Shown: in pieces, positions 1 through 8,816 of the stretch
How positions within the stretch are numbered: the stretch's first letter is position 1
Layout of the letters: each line of letters opens with the position of its first letter
Assembly (NCBI GenBank): GCA_027382625.1
Contig: JAJKFJ010024185.1
Coordinates: 1 to 17,814, forward strand
Direction of reading: 5' to 3'
Length of the DNA: 17,814 nucleotides
Source of the DNA: Tetmemena sp. SeJ-2015
Lineage: Eukaryota; Ciliophora; Spirotrichea; Sporadotrichida; Oxytrichidae
Translations under genes and position numbers: made by a program
Notes under the pieces: model-generated
Databases searched by the model: none
What the model was told of the DNA's origin: nothing
Seen by the model: the letters and a program-made list of their open reading frames with translations, nothing else

Positions 1-115
1 ATCTAAACATTTGATCATTTCACTGTATTTCTTGTTTTGAGAATCTTGTACCTATAATTTTTAGGTTAGTCGGTTGATCTCCACACTTTAATTCTTGTTT
101 TGAGAATCCTTTTCC
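1..115 (-). repeat. 63-bp coding minisatellite (about 1.8 copies, truncated by window)
   Basis: Two tandem units end at 52 and 115, exactly 63 bp apart, on the minus strand. Each encodes 21 residues (three heptads) of the coiled-coil protein. The array continues past the left edge. The right gene copy carries about 3.5 units of the same repeat, so copy number differs between the two. Confidence 0.75.
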
Positions 116-347
116 TCCAATTGTTAAATAAGTTGATTAATTGAACGTTGACTGTGATATCTAGGAGCATCATTGATTTAAATTGGGGAGAAATCTAGGC
201 TTTGGAATTTAATCTTTTCTTCAAAAGGCTCATGGATCTTCAGAATCATTTGCTTAATGGCATCGTAGTCAATTTCTTGACTATTGGAATCCTAAAGTAC
301 GTTACATAATTTATTTTAATCAGCTTATATTTTAGTACGTGCTTCAT
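1..347 (-). CDS. Coiled-coil repeat protein, left copy (5' part, runs off the window)
   Basis: Read on the minus strand with TAA/TAG as Gln. ATG is at 347-345, exon 1 is MKH (347-339), a 47-nt GT-AG intron spans 338-292, and exon 2 gives 97 open codons to the window edge. The protein starts MKHDSNSQEIDYDAIKQ, continues through IHEPFEEKIKFQSLDF and SPIQINDAPRYHSQ, then enters a Gln/Lys/Glu-rich heptad region with 21-residue repeats (LEEKDSQNKNQ, then QDSQNKKYS). That composition is typical of a coiled coil; there is no signal peptide or membrane segment. I do not recognise the family. The strongest support is the inverted second copy at 17164-17615, which keeps the frame, the intron and the in-frame TAA codons while differing at scattered positions. 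The gene may be complete beyond the left edge. Confidence 0.72.
292..338 (-). other. Intron, 47 nt (left copy)
   Basis: On the minus strand it begins GTACTAAAATATAAG and ends GTAACGTACTTTAG. Removing it joins MKH to DSNSQE in phase 0. Without removal, the ATG frame does not enter the coiled-coil frame. The right copy has the same 47-nt length, the same ends and only one visible base difference. Short AT-rich introns are usual in ciliates. Confidence 0.65.
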
Positions 348-406
348 TATTGAAAAAAGGTGCTTGCAAAAGCTAAAAATAATTTATCACTAGAAGCTTG
401 ACTCAG

Positions 407-1450
407 TTTTATCCTAATAAAATAAAGACATTATTTTATCCAAGAGACTATTATAGTAGTCATCTCCTTCATAATAAATAAATATACTTAGATAAGACAT
501 TCTAAGATTTTCTCTTTAGAGGGTAAGGATGCGCTCTTTAAATAATTATTAACAATTCTTAAAACTTTAATTTTTACTTTAATTATTTTCAATATAAAAT
601 CTTTTAAATGGGAATATATAAGATTTATATAGTTTTTATACTTATAATTAAATAAATAGGAATTAAAATTAATTATGATTTTTTAATAATTACAATTCAT
701 TCTAAAAAAAATATTGAAGTAAATCTTGAGTTGCCAGAGTAAGATCAATCTTAACTATATATCGATTGAGTCTTAGTAATAGAGAATGCATTCTAAATTA
801 AAAAAGTAAGGGGATGAGAATTTATTATAAAATAGGAAAAGATTAGGTTTTGATTAAATTATTACACCCCATTGGTTAATCACTGATCTCTATAGCGAAA
901 TCTAATTAAACATTTAGAGTTTTTAGTATATCTCTAAATTATATATTCAGCTCTTAATCAATATTAGTTTAAATCAGAAACAGCAGTTAAATTATCTCTT
1001 TTTAAATATAGTTTTAATAAAATCTCTAATTAAGAATTTGGTTTTCATCCTATACTGACAACCCATGATTCACTTAACTTATATAACTTGATTTTGAATA
1101 ATGCACTTAGCAGTATTAAATTAACTTTTAATTTTGGGAACGATTAAATCAGAATTATAATGGATATATTAGGATTCTCATCTATCCGAATCTCACAATT
1201 TTTTTCTAGAAGCAAATCACAAATGCATTTTATAAAATAGAATAAGCAAATTTCATTTTATTTTCTATGAATTTTCAGAATCAAAAAATAATTAATAGTT
1301 TTACTGAGAATAAAAAGCTACATATATATCTTGAGTGGTATAATCTATGGCTTTAAATTTGAACAAATAAGATAAGGTAATAATTTTATATATAATAGTA
1401 TAATAGAGGCCTGATGTAATTGTTTATTTTAAGTAGTAAAGCATTGGTAG
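407..1450. other. AT-rich stretch; diverged copy of a small element at about 800-1050
   Basis: Mostly AT-rich DNA in which I find no convincing frame under either code. The segment 800-1050 resembles the interior of the element at 14006-14393. Shared blocks include CACCCCATTGGTTAATCA (865-882 here, 14172-14189 there), followed by GATCT, GAAATC, TCTAATTAAG-like and ATCAATATTA-like blocks in the same order. Terminal repeats are not clearly preserved here. Confidence 0.5.
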
Positions 1451-2218
1451 TCAATTTTTATTGTTACAAATCTCTTTTAATAAATCCTTCCTTGTGCATA
1501 AAAATAAGATGAATTTAATTTATTAAATAAAGAGTAAAACTAATTAAAAAAATCTCTATCCCCTCTTGTAATTCATAATTGTTTAGCTTTAAATAATATA
1601 TTTCTGTTTAAATTAAATTATCTGTTTATAAAATGAAGTTAATAACAACAAGTAATTTAAATATATTTTTTAATTTATATTTTATATACTCTATGGGTCT
1701 AGAGGAATAAGAGAATTATATTAAATTTTTATTAAAAAACTTATTTATTAAATTTGTAGAGAAATAATTTTTTTAAAAATTAATTTATTTAATTATGGGA
1801 TGAATTACATTATTTAGAATGACGAAATGCAATTCTTATTAATTTTTAAATTATCTTTATTTAATGTCCTATTAGTTTTTTAGATTTCTCCATCTGTGCT
1901 TATCTTTAGTAGGCTCTCTCCAAAAAAAATCTTTAAAAGCATTGTCAATAACTATGAATTTTGATACCTGACCTCTATTTAATACTTTGTTAGTTGCTTC
2001 GTAGTCTTAAGCTTTTAGCTCTATTTACACACCTGACATCCAAACCAGCGATTGAATTATGCAAATATTTTGCGCTAAGCTTTTTAAATATCTTAATAAA
2101 TATAATAAGCTTCAATGAATTTACTATAAATTAGAGTATTGCTGAATTCTAAGTCACCAAAATTTAATGAAAAAGACTAGTGGGCTCCGCTCTTTTTCCA
2201 TTTCAATTTTATTTTAAA
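1451..2218 (-). CDS. Hypothetical protein, open frame of 255 codons (ciliate code)
   Basis: A minus-strand frame runs without TGA from just after TGA at 2221-2219 to TGA at 1453-1451. The first half has a mixed, protein-like composition, for example AHQSFSLNFGDLEFSNTL, YIYQDIQKAQRKIFAQ, FNRWFGCQVCKQSQKL and LLKISTDGEIQKTNRTL. A CxxC pair sits in GCQVC. The second half is Ile/Gln/Lys-rich and may be AT-rich noise that happens to stay open. No family is recognised. Open frames of this length are expected a few times by chance in a window this AT-rich when only TGA stops, so the call rests on the composition of roughly the first 110 codons. Confidence 0.35.
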
Positions 2219-2221
2219 TCA

Positions 2222-2566
2222 CATTTGAGAATTAGTTTAGATTATCTATACAATTCCTTTTTTAATTAGACTTATTCTTTAAAGAGTATTGATTTTACCA
2301 ACTATATATTAAGTAATCGTATTTAATCTATATTGAATATTAAAATTAATTATGAGAATTAAGAAGGGTGATATTGATGGGATCAAATTAAAAATAGTAT
2401 TAATTTAATAGATATAGAATCATTTTTATTGGCTAAATGTATGTAGAATATTATTTTTAATTAAAATAAAATATTAATTTTACAATCAGATTTTTTCTCT
2501 ACAATTTTGCTCTCAAATAAAAGTTAATAACTAAGAAATGTGAAATTAAGTTTCTTAAAATCAAAT
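2222..2566. other. AT-rich, no gene seen
   Basis: AT-rich sequence between the two minus-strand coding segments. I see no supported frame, repeat or RNA gene. Confidence 0.5.
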
Positions 2567-3076
2567 TCATAATAAATTTATAAATAATATCTTCAGCCTT
2601 TCTTTGATCAGTTTGCCCGTTACTGTTATCTTAGTTAGCATTCTATTGATCAATAATTTCTTAAGACATTCCAAAATTTATATTTAAATTATCGATGATA
2701 ACTTTCCCATCACAAATTAAGAAGTTTGGCCATTCTGAGTACCCAAGAACTTAATATAAATAATTTGAACATATCCCACGCTATGAATTATTTCCAAGGC
2801 ATCCAGCATCTTTAATGTGAGAGACTGGATCTTATTTAAAGACTCCTACTTGCTGTCATAAACCAATTCAATTGGAAGAGCATCCAAGTACTCTGTTAAA
2901 TTTCAATAATATTTTTTTAATTTTAAAAGATTTATTGTTACCAAATAGTCATATTTGTATTAATTCCCATCAACATCCAAGTAAATTAAAAATAAGTGCT
3001 ACTTTGCGTTGTGATATTCGTGCTTTCTAAATGGAGTAGATATACCTTTTACATTTAGCTTCTAGGTTAATTATTT
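2567..3076 (-). pseudogene. Casein-kinase-1-like protein kinase fragment, decayed
   Basis: The minus-strand frame reads, in order: KLNVKGISTPF (compare the KGIP block of CK1 kinases), DYLVTINLLKL (compare the hinge region, DYLV--LLG-SLE), a TGA at 2905-2903, then SKQESLNKIQSLTLKMLDAL and EIIHSVGYV. The last two match the CK1 pattern SLKTVL-LA-QMLDALEYIHS-GY that precedes the catalytic loop. HRDIKPxN should follow, but QIIYIKFLGTQNGQ is found instead, so the catalytic Asp/Lys loop is missing. A further 60 residues to TGA at 2569-2567 are not kinase-like. This is seen as a partial subdomain IV-VI series with an internal stop. It could be a degenerate gene, a germline segment of a scrambled gene, or a kinase piece of transposon origin (TBE elements are reported to encode a kinase-like protein). 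Confidence 0.5.
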
Positions 3077-3231
3077 GTAAATTAGTTTAAAATTAGTCAT
3101 ATATTTTATATCTTACTACAATAATAAATAAATAAATATTGATTAGCTTTCATTTAAATAATAATTTTGAATTATTTGAGATTCATTCCTTCAACTGAGC
3201 TTAGAGAATTGTTACTAATTTTTATAAATTT

Positions 3232-3425
3232 GACATTATAGCTGAGAATTTAATAGAAAACAAAATAAAATTATTTATTAAATTAATATAGAAGAAATTA
3301 GAGGCAGTTGAAGTGTGTCTAAATTAATAAATATTATATTATTCGATAAAGTATGAAATTTTAAGAATTTGAATGCTTTAAACTTTAATGTGGGAGAGCT
3401 CAGAATAGATTATGAGTAGTACAAG
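3232..3425 (+). repeat. Diverged dispersed repeat, copy A
   Basis: Shares ordered blocks with 16340-16530. A TATAGCTGAGAA-TTAA block is followed after about 80 bp by CAGTTGAAGTGT, and further on by a GGAG-GCTCAG block. The spacing is broadly kept, but the DNA between blocks is poorly conserved. No frame or terminal inverted repeat is evident. The rest of 3080-3620 is AT-rich with nothing recognised. Confidence 0.4.
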
Positions 3426-3623
3426 CTTTTTTAAAGTCTGATATTGGTTATTTGTAATTTAAACAAGAAATTTGAAACTCATATAAATTTTTGATGGGCT
3501 ATATAACTAAATACAGACCGAGAAGTAAATCTGTTATTTCACTGTCACGAAGTTGTAACTATCCATTTGTTATTTTGACTAATCACCGATTACAATTTAA
3601 TTGTCAAATATATATGAGCATGA

Positions 3624-3947
3624 ATTTTTAGTTGCCTCATAAACTGTCAAGAAACTATCAGCTAAATTAATATTAATTATAGAGCTGTTTCTGAAAGTTC
3701 TTTTTTAAAAACCATCTTCCCCAATGAGCAAGTGAAAGATTCTGGCAAGTAAATCGGATTTTTTTCTTAAGGTTGCATAATTAAGTTTCATAATAAAATG
3801 AAATGTCTATTAAAAAATATCCTTTTATTAAGATAAAGTTGGCAATTATTATCTTATACATCAATTATTTAATATATTATATATTCAATAGTTATTATAA
3901 ACTTTATAAAAATTCTAAAATTAGATATAAAGTAAAATTGGTATTGA
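3624..3947 (+). CDS. Hypothetical coding fragment, 107 codons (ciliate code)
   Basis: Open from just after TGA at 3621-3623 to TGA at 3945-3947. The central part, YRAVSESSFLKTIFPNEQ followed by KDSGKQIGFFSQGCIIKF, has balanced composition and codon use. The last third is Ile/Tyr-rich and probably not coding. There is no early Met and no recognised family. It could be one germline segment of a larger gene or chance. Confidence 0.25.
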
Positions 3948-4075
3948 GGTCTGCACATCTCAATTTAATATTCTTAATTTAAAAAAAATTTTAAATAAAT
4001 AAATATTAAATTAGAATTTAATATCAGTGTTAATGAGTGTATTTTATGAGATTAAATCTCAACTTATTAACTCAA

Positions 4076-4294
4076 TCAATACTTGGTAAATTTGTCTCTC
4101 TGATTCTTCTTCAATTTAGAATAACTGCTCTGCTGCTACTTAAAATGTCCAGTCCCTGCTTAGATATAATATACCAGAGACTCATATACCTTAATTGTCT
4201 CTCACTGAAGCTCCTCTGAAGGGTGAGTTAAATCTTTGCAAAAATACTAATATCGGTACTAATATAAACTACAACTCTGCCTTGAAGACAGCAT
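4076..4294 (-). pseudogene. Minus-strand coding fragment with an internal TGA
   Basis: From ATG at 4294-4292 the frame reads 30 codons including CKDLTHPSEELQ and meets TGA at 4204-4202. It then continues for 41 codons, including ETIKVYESLVYYIQAGTG, HFKQQQSSYSKLKKNQRDKF and TKY, to TGA at 4078-4076. Both parts look coding (charged, with TAG as Gln) and lie in one frame, so a single nonsense mutation in a formerly continuous gene is the simplest reading. Family unknown. Plus-strand frames over the same DNA are leucine-rich mirrors. Confidence 0.35.
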
Positions 4295-4688
4295 TCCTTC
4301 TGCCTCTTTTTTTTCTCAATATAAATATTGAGTATTTTTTTAATTTAATAAATTATGTAATAATCTTCAATAAAATTTTATTTTTAAGTAATAAATTTAA
4401 AGTAAAATCAGATTTTAAATAAAGATAGTGTTGTAATTTATGCTTAAATAGTATTTTTATTGAATTAACACTTAGAGTGAAATATGACTATACGAATGAT
4501 AGTTAAAATAAACTAGAGAATTTAATAAATAGCTTTTAGAAATACTTTTTATTCTCATTAGATTTCATTAAGAATTGTTATTTAAACTAGCAAATTATCG
4601 TTAAATATATAAATAATGTCTGTCATCTCCTGTAAGCAACGTTATCTCCCCTTAATAAAAGTACACTATTTTGCAGAGTTGGCACGGA

Positions 4689-4925
4689 AGGCCGACCCAG
4701 TCTGTCAGGCTACCATGCTATCAGTCGCCGTAACAGCACTCAGCCAGCCGCTGAGGTCGACCTCCACCACGCCAAAGGGAGAGCTGTCGCTCCGAATTCA
4801 CTCAACCATCTTTAATTCTCATTCTTTGCTAGTCCGAGAGGGTCGAGCAGTCGGCGTGTGGAGGTCGATCTCGGTGGCTGGCTGAGTGCTGTTGCGGCGT
4901 GGTGGGCGGACTGACTGGATTCCTG
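4689..4925. repeat. GC-rich imperfect palindrome (hairpin or small inverted-repeat element)
   Basis: A GC-rich island in AT-rich surroundings. The arm at about 4727-4774 pairs with 4853-4899: each contains GCCG-AACAGCACTCAGCCAGCC followed by a GAGGTCGACCTCCAC-like block. Pairing weakens outward (CAGTC-GTC near 4699 against GACTGACTG near 4909). About 75 bp separate the arms. Both strands can be translated, but that follows from the palindrome. It is either a small inverted-repeat transposon remnant or a structured RNA. No target duplication is clear. Confidence 0.55.
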
Positions 4926-4929
4926 TCAA

Positions 4930-5895
4930 ACTTATTAAAATTAAGTTTTTTTAAGATGGAGGAGGAAGGAAGACATTATTTATTTATAAAAGTTAAATTA
5001 TCTATTTGAAATAGAATTGAGAAGAAATTTCATAAGAAAAAGCTTGTATTTGAAAAATATTGTCTTTTAGATTATCAAGTATTTCTTATTTGAGATTAAT
5101 GATAGCAATATCTTTAATAGCTTATTCTTTGAGACTTACTTAATTGCAAAACTCTTTCTGAAGAATATTATTCCTTCATCAATTCATTATATAATTTTAT
5201 TTTCCAGGAAAGGGGCCCAGTTAAAATTTTCCAAAAATAATTTTTACATGTTTGCCTCCTTACTATCAAGGAATGTCAAAGCATGACAAAATGTATTTAA
5301 TTTATAAGGCTATAGATATTGGAAATAAGAAATATTAATTTATTATACATTCATATCCAGAAGTTAATTTTGGGTAAATGCAATAAATTTCTTCAGAAAT
5401 TCACAATTCACAACAGATAAAATTTCTATAGAATAAAAAAATAATAAATAAATGAAGATAAAATTAAAAAGAGGCTCAACATGAATTTGAAGAAAACTGA
5501 ATCAAAGGTTTAAATCACTCATTTAAAATTATTTATCCTTTAAGTAAGATAATTTATGAAATTATTTCATAGAATTTAATTTTATTCTTAATTTTAGTTT
5601 TATCGTTTACTTCAATAATTTGGCTAATTCTTATTAATTAAGACTCAATCCTAATAATTTTGAGTATTCAATTTATAATATAATTTTTTTTTATTAAATA
5701 ATAATTTATGATTGTTATTTTATAATGAAATATGATATAAACTAATTTAATTTGAGCATATATTGATCAATAGTTAAAAGGATAGTAATTAATCAACAAC
5801 TATTTAATTAATTATAAACTCAAATCCTACTTATCATATTCTTAATAAATGAAAAATAATATGGGAGAATTGAAAAAAGACTTATGAAAAAGATT
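4930..5895. other. AT-rich, no gene seen
   Basis: Nearly a kilobase of AT-rich sequence with frequent TGA in all frames. I see no supported coding segment, repeat family or RNA gene. Confidence 0.5.
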
Positions 5896-5898
5896 TGA

Positions 5899-6216
5899 TT
5901 CAATTGGAGAGTGTTTATTGGTTAATTAAAAATAGACATTAAGAAAGATGATAGATTCATGATCAATATTGAATCCTTGAATTCTTTGGAACTTCATAGT
6001 GGCGCCTTCAATCTTGTTACAACTCATTTTACTTTGGGTAGTGTGTAATATCTAAAAGATTTTGACTAATTTATTTATAAGAATCAATGTTTACTTGAAA
6101 GCTATAGATAAGTTGACAGTGATTTGTATTCTCCAGATAAGTTTAACCTATTCTATTCCTCTTTTAATATTAATCTAGTCTTTTACAGTAAATTACTGTC
6201 TAAGAAGGAGTAATGA
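5899..6216 (+). CDS. Hypothetical protein fragment, 105 codons (ciliate code)
   Basis: The frame is open from after TGA at 5896-5898 to TGA at 6214-6216; the first Met is at 5959. It reads FNWRVFIGQLKIDIKKDDRF, MINIESLNSLELHSGAFNL, TTHFTLGSVQYLKDFDQF, YKNQCLLESYRQVDSDLY and SPDKFNLFYSSFNINLVF, ending in LSKKEQ. Composition is even, both TAA and TAG serve as Gln, and the Lys/Glu-rich end before TGA looks natural. No domain is recognised. A short protein, or the last germline segment of a longer gene, is possible. Confidence 0.42.
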
Positions 6217-6219
6217 ACA

Positions 6220-7015
6220 TTCTGACTCATAAGCAAAAGGGTAATGAAAGACATATCATGAACTAAATTATTATAAAGTTATCAAATGGGTTTACCTTCA
6301 AAGAACTAAAATTTAATTTAAAGAAAAAAATGTAATCAAACATTAATTAACTATTAAATTATTTAATTTAAAGTTAATTAATTAAATTTATTTGGAAATA
6401 AAATTAATTTTATTAAAATAGATGGGCAATCTAGAAATTATAAACATAATTTTTATTAAGTCCTTTAAAATGTATTTATTATTTCTTATGATTATGACTC
6501 CTGACAAAACTAAAAAAATCTTAAGAAGAATTTGTAAAATATCAAATTTAGTTACTTTCTCTCTCAATTCTATTTTAAAATATATTAAAATATATTTGTT
6601 GTTTTTAATATTTTATTTATAACAAATTATATTGAATTTAAATTTTGTTCTGATGATGATCTAAGATATTTAAATTAGTTATTAATAAAAAATCATGCTG
6701 AATTTAAAAATTCAGAAATCTTAAAAAAAGAGTCTATGAAAATTTTGGTTCTCTATTTGAGTTTAATTCAAATTAGGATTTAAAGTAGTATTTAAGAAGG
6801 CATTTATATATTTAAAACTAAATTTTCAAGTTCCTTAAGTAAAATAAGATTTTACTTTTATCCTAATTTGGTTTATAATAAAGATAATTATGTGAATAGC
6901 GGGTGATCAACCAATTGGGATAAGACTGTGCTCATCCTATAATAATTTTTCCTTCTAATCTTGCCAGCGGAGCCCTAGACTGCAAATCATTTACTGCCTT
7001 GGCTTTAGGCTATCC
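6220..7015. other. AT-rich stretch without a supported gene
   Basis: Contains a 66-codon standard-code frame (6422-6622) that is almost all Ile, Leu, Lys and Phe and looks like AT-rich noise. Around 6930-7010 composition becomes richer in GC, approaching the coding cluster, with short frames open on both strands but none decisive. Confidence 0.4.
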
Positions 7016-7027
7016 TCATTAAATTGA

Positions 7028-7189
7028 TTGAGGGTTTTTTCCGATGAGCTTGGGAGTAATTCTATGAATTATCACCATGATGATTTTATTCTCCACTCTG
7101 TATTAAACAAGCCCCATGATATCAGCAATGAGGATCAGCCAAGCACTGTCAAGAAATTCTCAAGTAGAATTAAGAGGATGAGTTAGTGA
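7028..7189. other. Short segment open on both strands, coding strand unclear
   Basis: The plus strand gives 53 codons to TGA at 7187-7189, including SNSMNYHHDDFILHSVLN and KPHDISNEDQPSTVKKFSS. The minus strand gives DSAWLILIADIMGLVQYR then VENKIIMVIIHRITPKLIG in a clean frame. Either could be real. The minus reading would lie downstream of the minus-strand gene at 7216-8450, and the plus reading would be a small independent fragment. I cannot choose from sequence alone. Confidence 0.3.
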
Positions 7190-7215
7190 TTAACTTCTTT
7201 TTGGCTGAGCCTAAA

Positions 7216-8450
7216 TCACTTTTTAAAAGGCATGCCTCTCTAGAATAGATCGAGCAGTTGATAGGCTTCAGTCTCCTTGCATTCTAGCGGTTATGCATGA
7301 ACTTCTTACTGAACAAAGAGGATCCCATCCTCTTTATGAATTTAGATATTGGAAATGGCAAAACACAGTTCTGCTAAGTTTACTAAATACTTATTTATTA
7401 AGCATCAAGGCACAGCTTTCGTAATTGGAAAGAATAATTCCCTTCTTCTATGAGACCGTAAGAACTTTTAGGAAACGCGGCCTTAACACCAACCTTCAAA
7501 GCTACTCACCTTAAGCTGGGTTTCATATGTCGTTCCTGCATGTATTTCTTGCCCGATACTCATTATTTATAAGGTGAGACGATCGCCTCTTGAGCACTAT
7601 AAAATTTAAATTATTTTTTAGCTGAAGTTGACCGAGTGCTGGAGGATCTCGGCGTACTCTGGCTTGATGTGGATCAGGATTCTCTGCGAAATATTGAACC
7701 ACTCTCTGCGCTTGAGCTTGACACGGTGGATCTTCTACTTGACTACTTCAATGTCGAGGGTGAGTAGTTCTACTACTTGTCTAAGTGGAACTAGTCGCGC
7801 TGATCTGAGAGGCACCTCAGTATCTCGGGCTCTGTCTTCGCGTAATCGAGGAAGTCATCAATTGTGAGTCCTTCTACGTAGGGCACAGTAGTCTATAACC
7901 TTCCTGCTGAGATGGTTTGGGAAAGAATGTTATTAAAAGTTGCCTCCTCTGATCCGTTGATGATGCTGCATAGGAAGTAGACGTTGATGGTGCTGATCTT
8001 AAGCAGGCAGACGCCGCAGTCTTGCGCCAGGAAATCGTAGACCTCCTTCTTGCTCCCTATTTTCTGCTGCACCTACTGCACGTTCACTTTAACAAGGGAT
8101 CTATTTATCGATATTGACGGAGGAAAACAAAAACTTTGGAGAGAGTTTAATATATTAATTATGAATTAAAAACCTGAGGATAAAATTGGTTAATTTTACT
8201 CAAAAAGAATTCCAATAAAAACACCCCCTCTAAAAAGAAATAACTATTAATGGAGTCTTTACTGTGGATAGCAGCTGAGACAGCCGCATATAACAAGTTT
8301 CTTACTTTCTTATAGAAACCAAAATGATTCAGATGATTAGTTCTCAAACAGCTGTGATAAGGAGGAGTCAATTGATTGATCTCCCACTAGCTCAAGCTTT
8401 TGCAGCTTCTGTACAAGCAATAACAGGTAACTAATGAGCTTTGAGACCAT
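7216..8450 (-). pseudogene. Unknown gene of about 410 codons, broken by one frameshift and one TGA
   Basis: From ATG at 8450-8448, one minus-strand frame runs 258 codons to TGA at 7676-7674. It includes KLISYLLLLVQKLQKLEL, IDSSLSQLFENQSSESFWF, QQKIGSKKEVYDFLAQDCG and VPYVEGLTIDDFLDYAKTEP, with TAG/TAA as Gln. Near 7777 the sense passes to the -1 frame: VVELLTLDIEVVKQKIHRVK, LKRREWFNISQRILIHIKPE, then MSIGQEIHAGTTYETQLK. A TGA at 7407-7405 interrupts this, and the same frame then continues with QIHKEDGILFVQQEVHAQ and ends EAYQLLDLFQRGMPFKK at TGA 7218-7216. GC content is highest in 7620-8080. I do not recognise the family. Two lesions suggest a pseudogene, but a tiny eliminated segment or sequencing error at 7777 could restore the frame. 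A short plus-strand frame at 7628-7867 is its mirror. Confidence 0.55.
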
Positions 8451-8748
8451 TGAGGAGGCTTCTCTAATCAGTAGAATTGAATCTTATGGAGAAAAAAGAT
8501 AAAAGTTAATTAGAAGAGCCCACGGTCTTTAATCCAAGAAAAATCCACAGCAGATGAATTAGGAGAATGGATCCACTTAATACCTTCCAGATCATGAAAT
8601 AGTTTACTGTTTGATTTATTGTGCCATGATTCACCTTAGTGAGAATGGACTTTTTATGAAAATGATTAGGCAAGAAAAATATCAACAAAAATTTGTTAAA
8701 AAACATCACCAGCGATACTAAGACTAGCAGAATAGTAAATAAATATGA
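8434..8748 (+). CDS. Hypothetical 104-residue basic, Gln/Lys-rich protein
   Basis: ATG at 8434 opens a TGA-free frame to TGA at 8746-8748 with eight TAA/TAG Gln codons. It reads MSFETIEEASLISRIESYG, EKRQKLIRRAHGLQSKKNPQ, ENGSTQYLPDHEIVYCLIYC, AMIHLSENGLFMKMIRQEK and FVKKHHQRYQDQQNSKQI. It has an amphipathic charged N-terminus, a short hydrophobic middle with two Cys, and a highly basic tail. The same frame is open just upstream (CDKEESID, then TGA at 8377-8379, then SPTSSSFCSFCTSNN), so the true start may lie further 5' with one nonsense change. Its first 17 bases overlap the start region of the minus-strand gene; both may not be real there. Confidence 0.45.
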
Positions 8749-8816
8749 CGTCTTTTACTCTCTGGTAAGACATAGCCCTTAAACTAAACTTCAGCACATT
8801 GAATGATTAATAATGC

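Larger units (their letters stand above)
1..406. repeat. Left arm of a 17-kb-spaced inverted duplication
   Basis: The reverse complement of 17105-17615 aligns with this segment almost gap-free, at roughly nine identities in ten by eye. It covers exon 2, the intron, exon 1 and about 60 bp upstream of the ATG, ending near CTTGACTCAG. Weaker similarity continues to about 450. The arms contain a protein-coding gene, so I read this as two inverted paralogous gene copies rather than transposon termini, although the second reading is not excluded. Confidence 0.8.

Noticed and set aside
4037..4422. Plus-strand frames at 4037-4219 and 4195-4422
   Set aside because: Leucine/Ile/Asn-rich; the first mirrors a better minus-strand frame and the second is AT-rich noise.
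4616..4885. 89-codon plus-strand frame
   Set aside because: It runs through the GC-rich palindrome, where both strands are open because the arms mirror each other. No protein-like domain.
6422..6622. 66-codon frame from ATG 6422
   Set aside because: Composition is almost only Ile, Leu, Lys, Phe and Asn, as expected for random AT-rich DNA.
7203..7592. Plus-strand frame with a P-loop-like LFMNLDIGNGKTQ string, suggesting a helicase
   Set aside because: It lies antisense to the minus-strand gene, which has one consistent frame and a natural end. The remaining helicase motifs are absent and the frame becomes TAA-dense after the motif.
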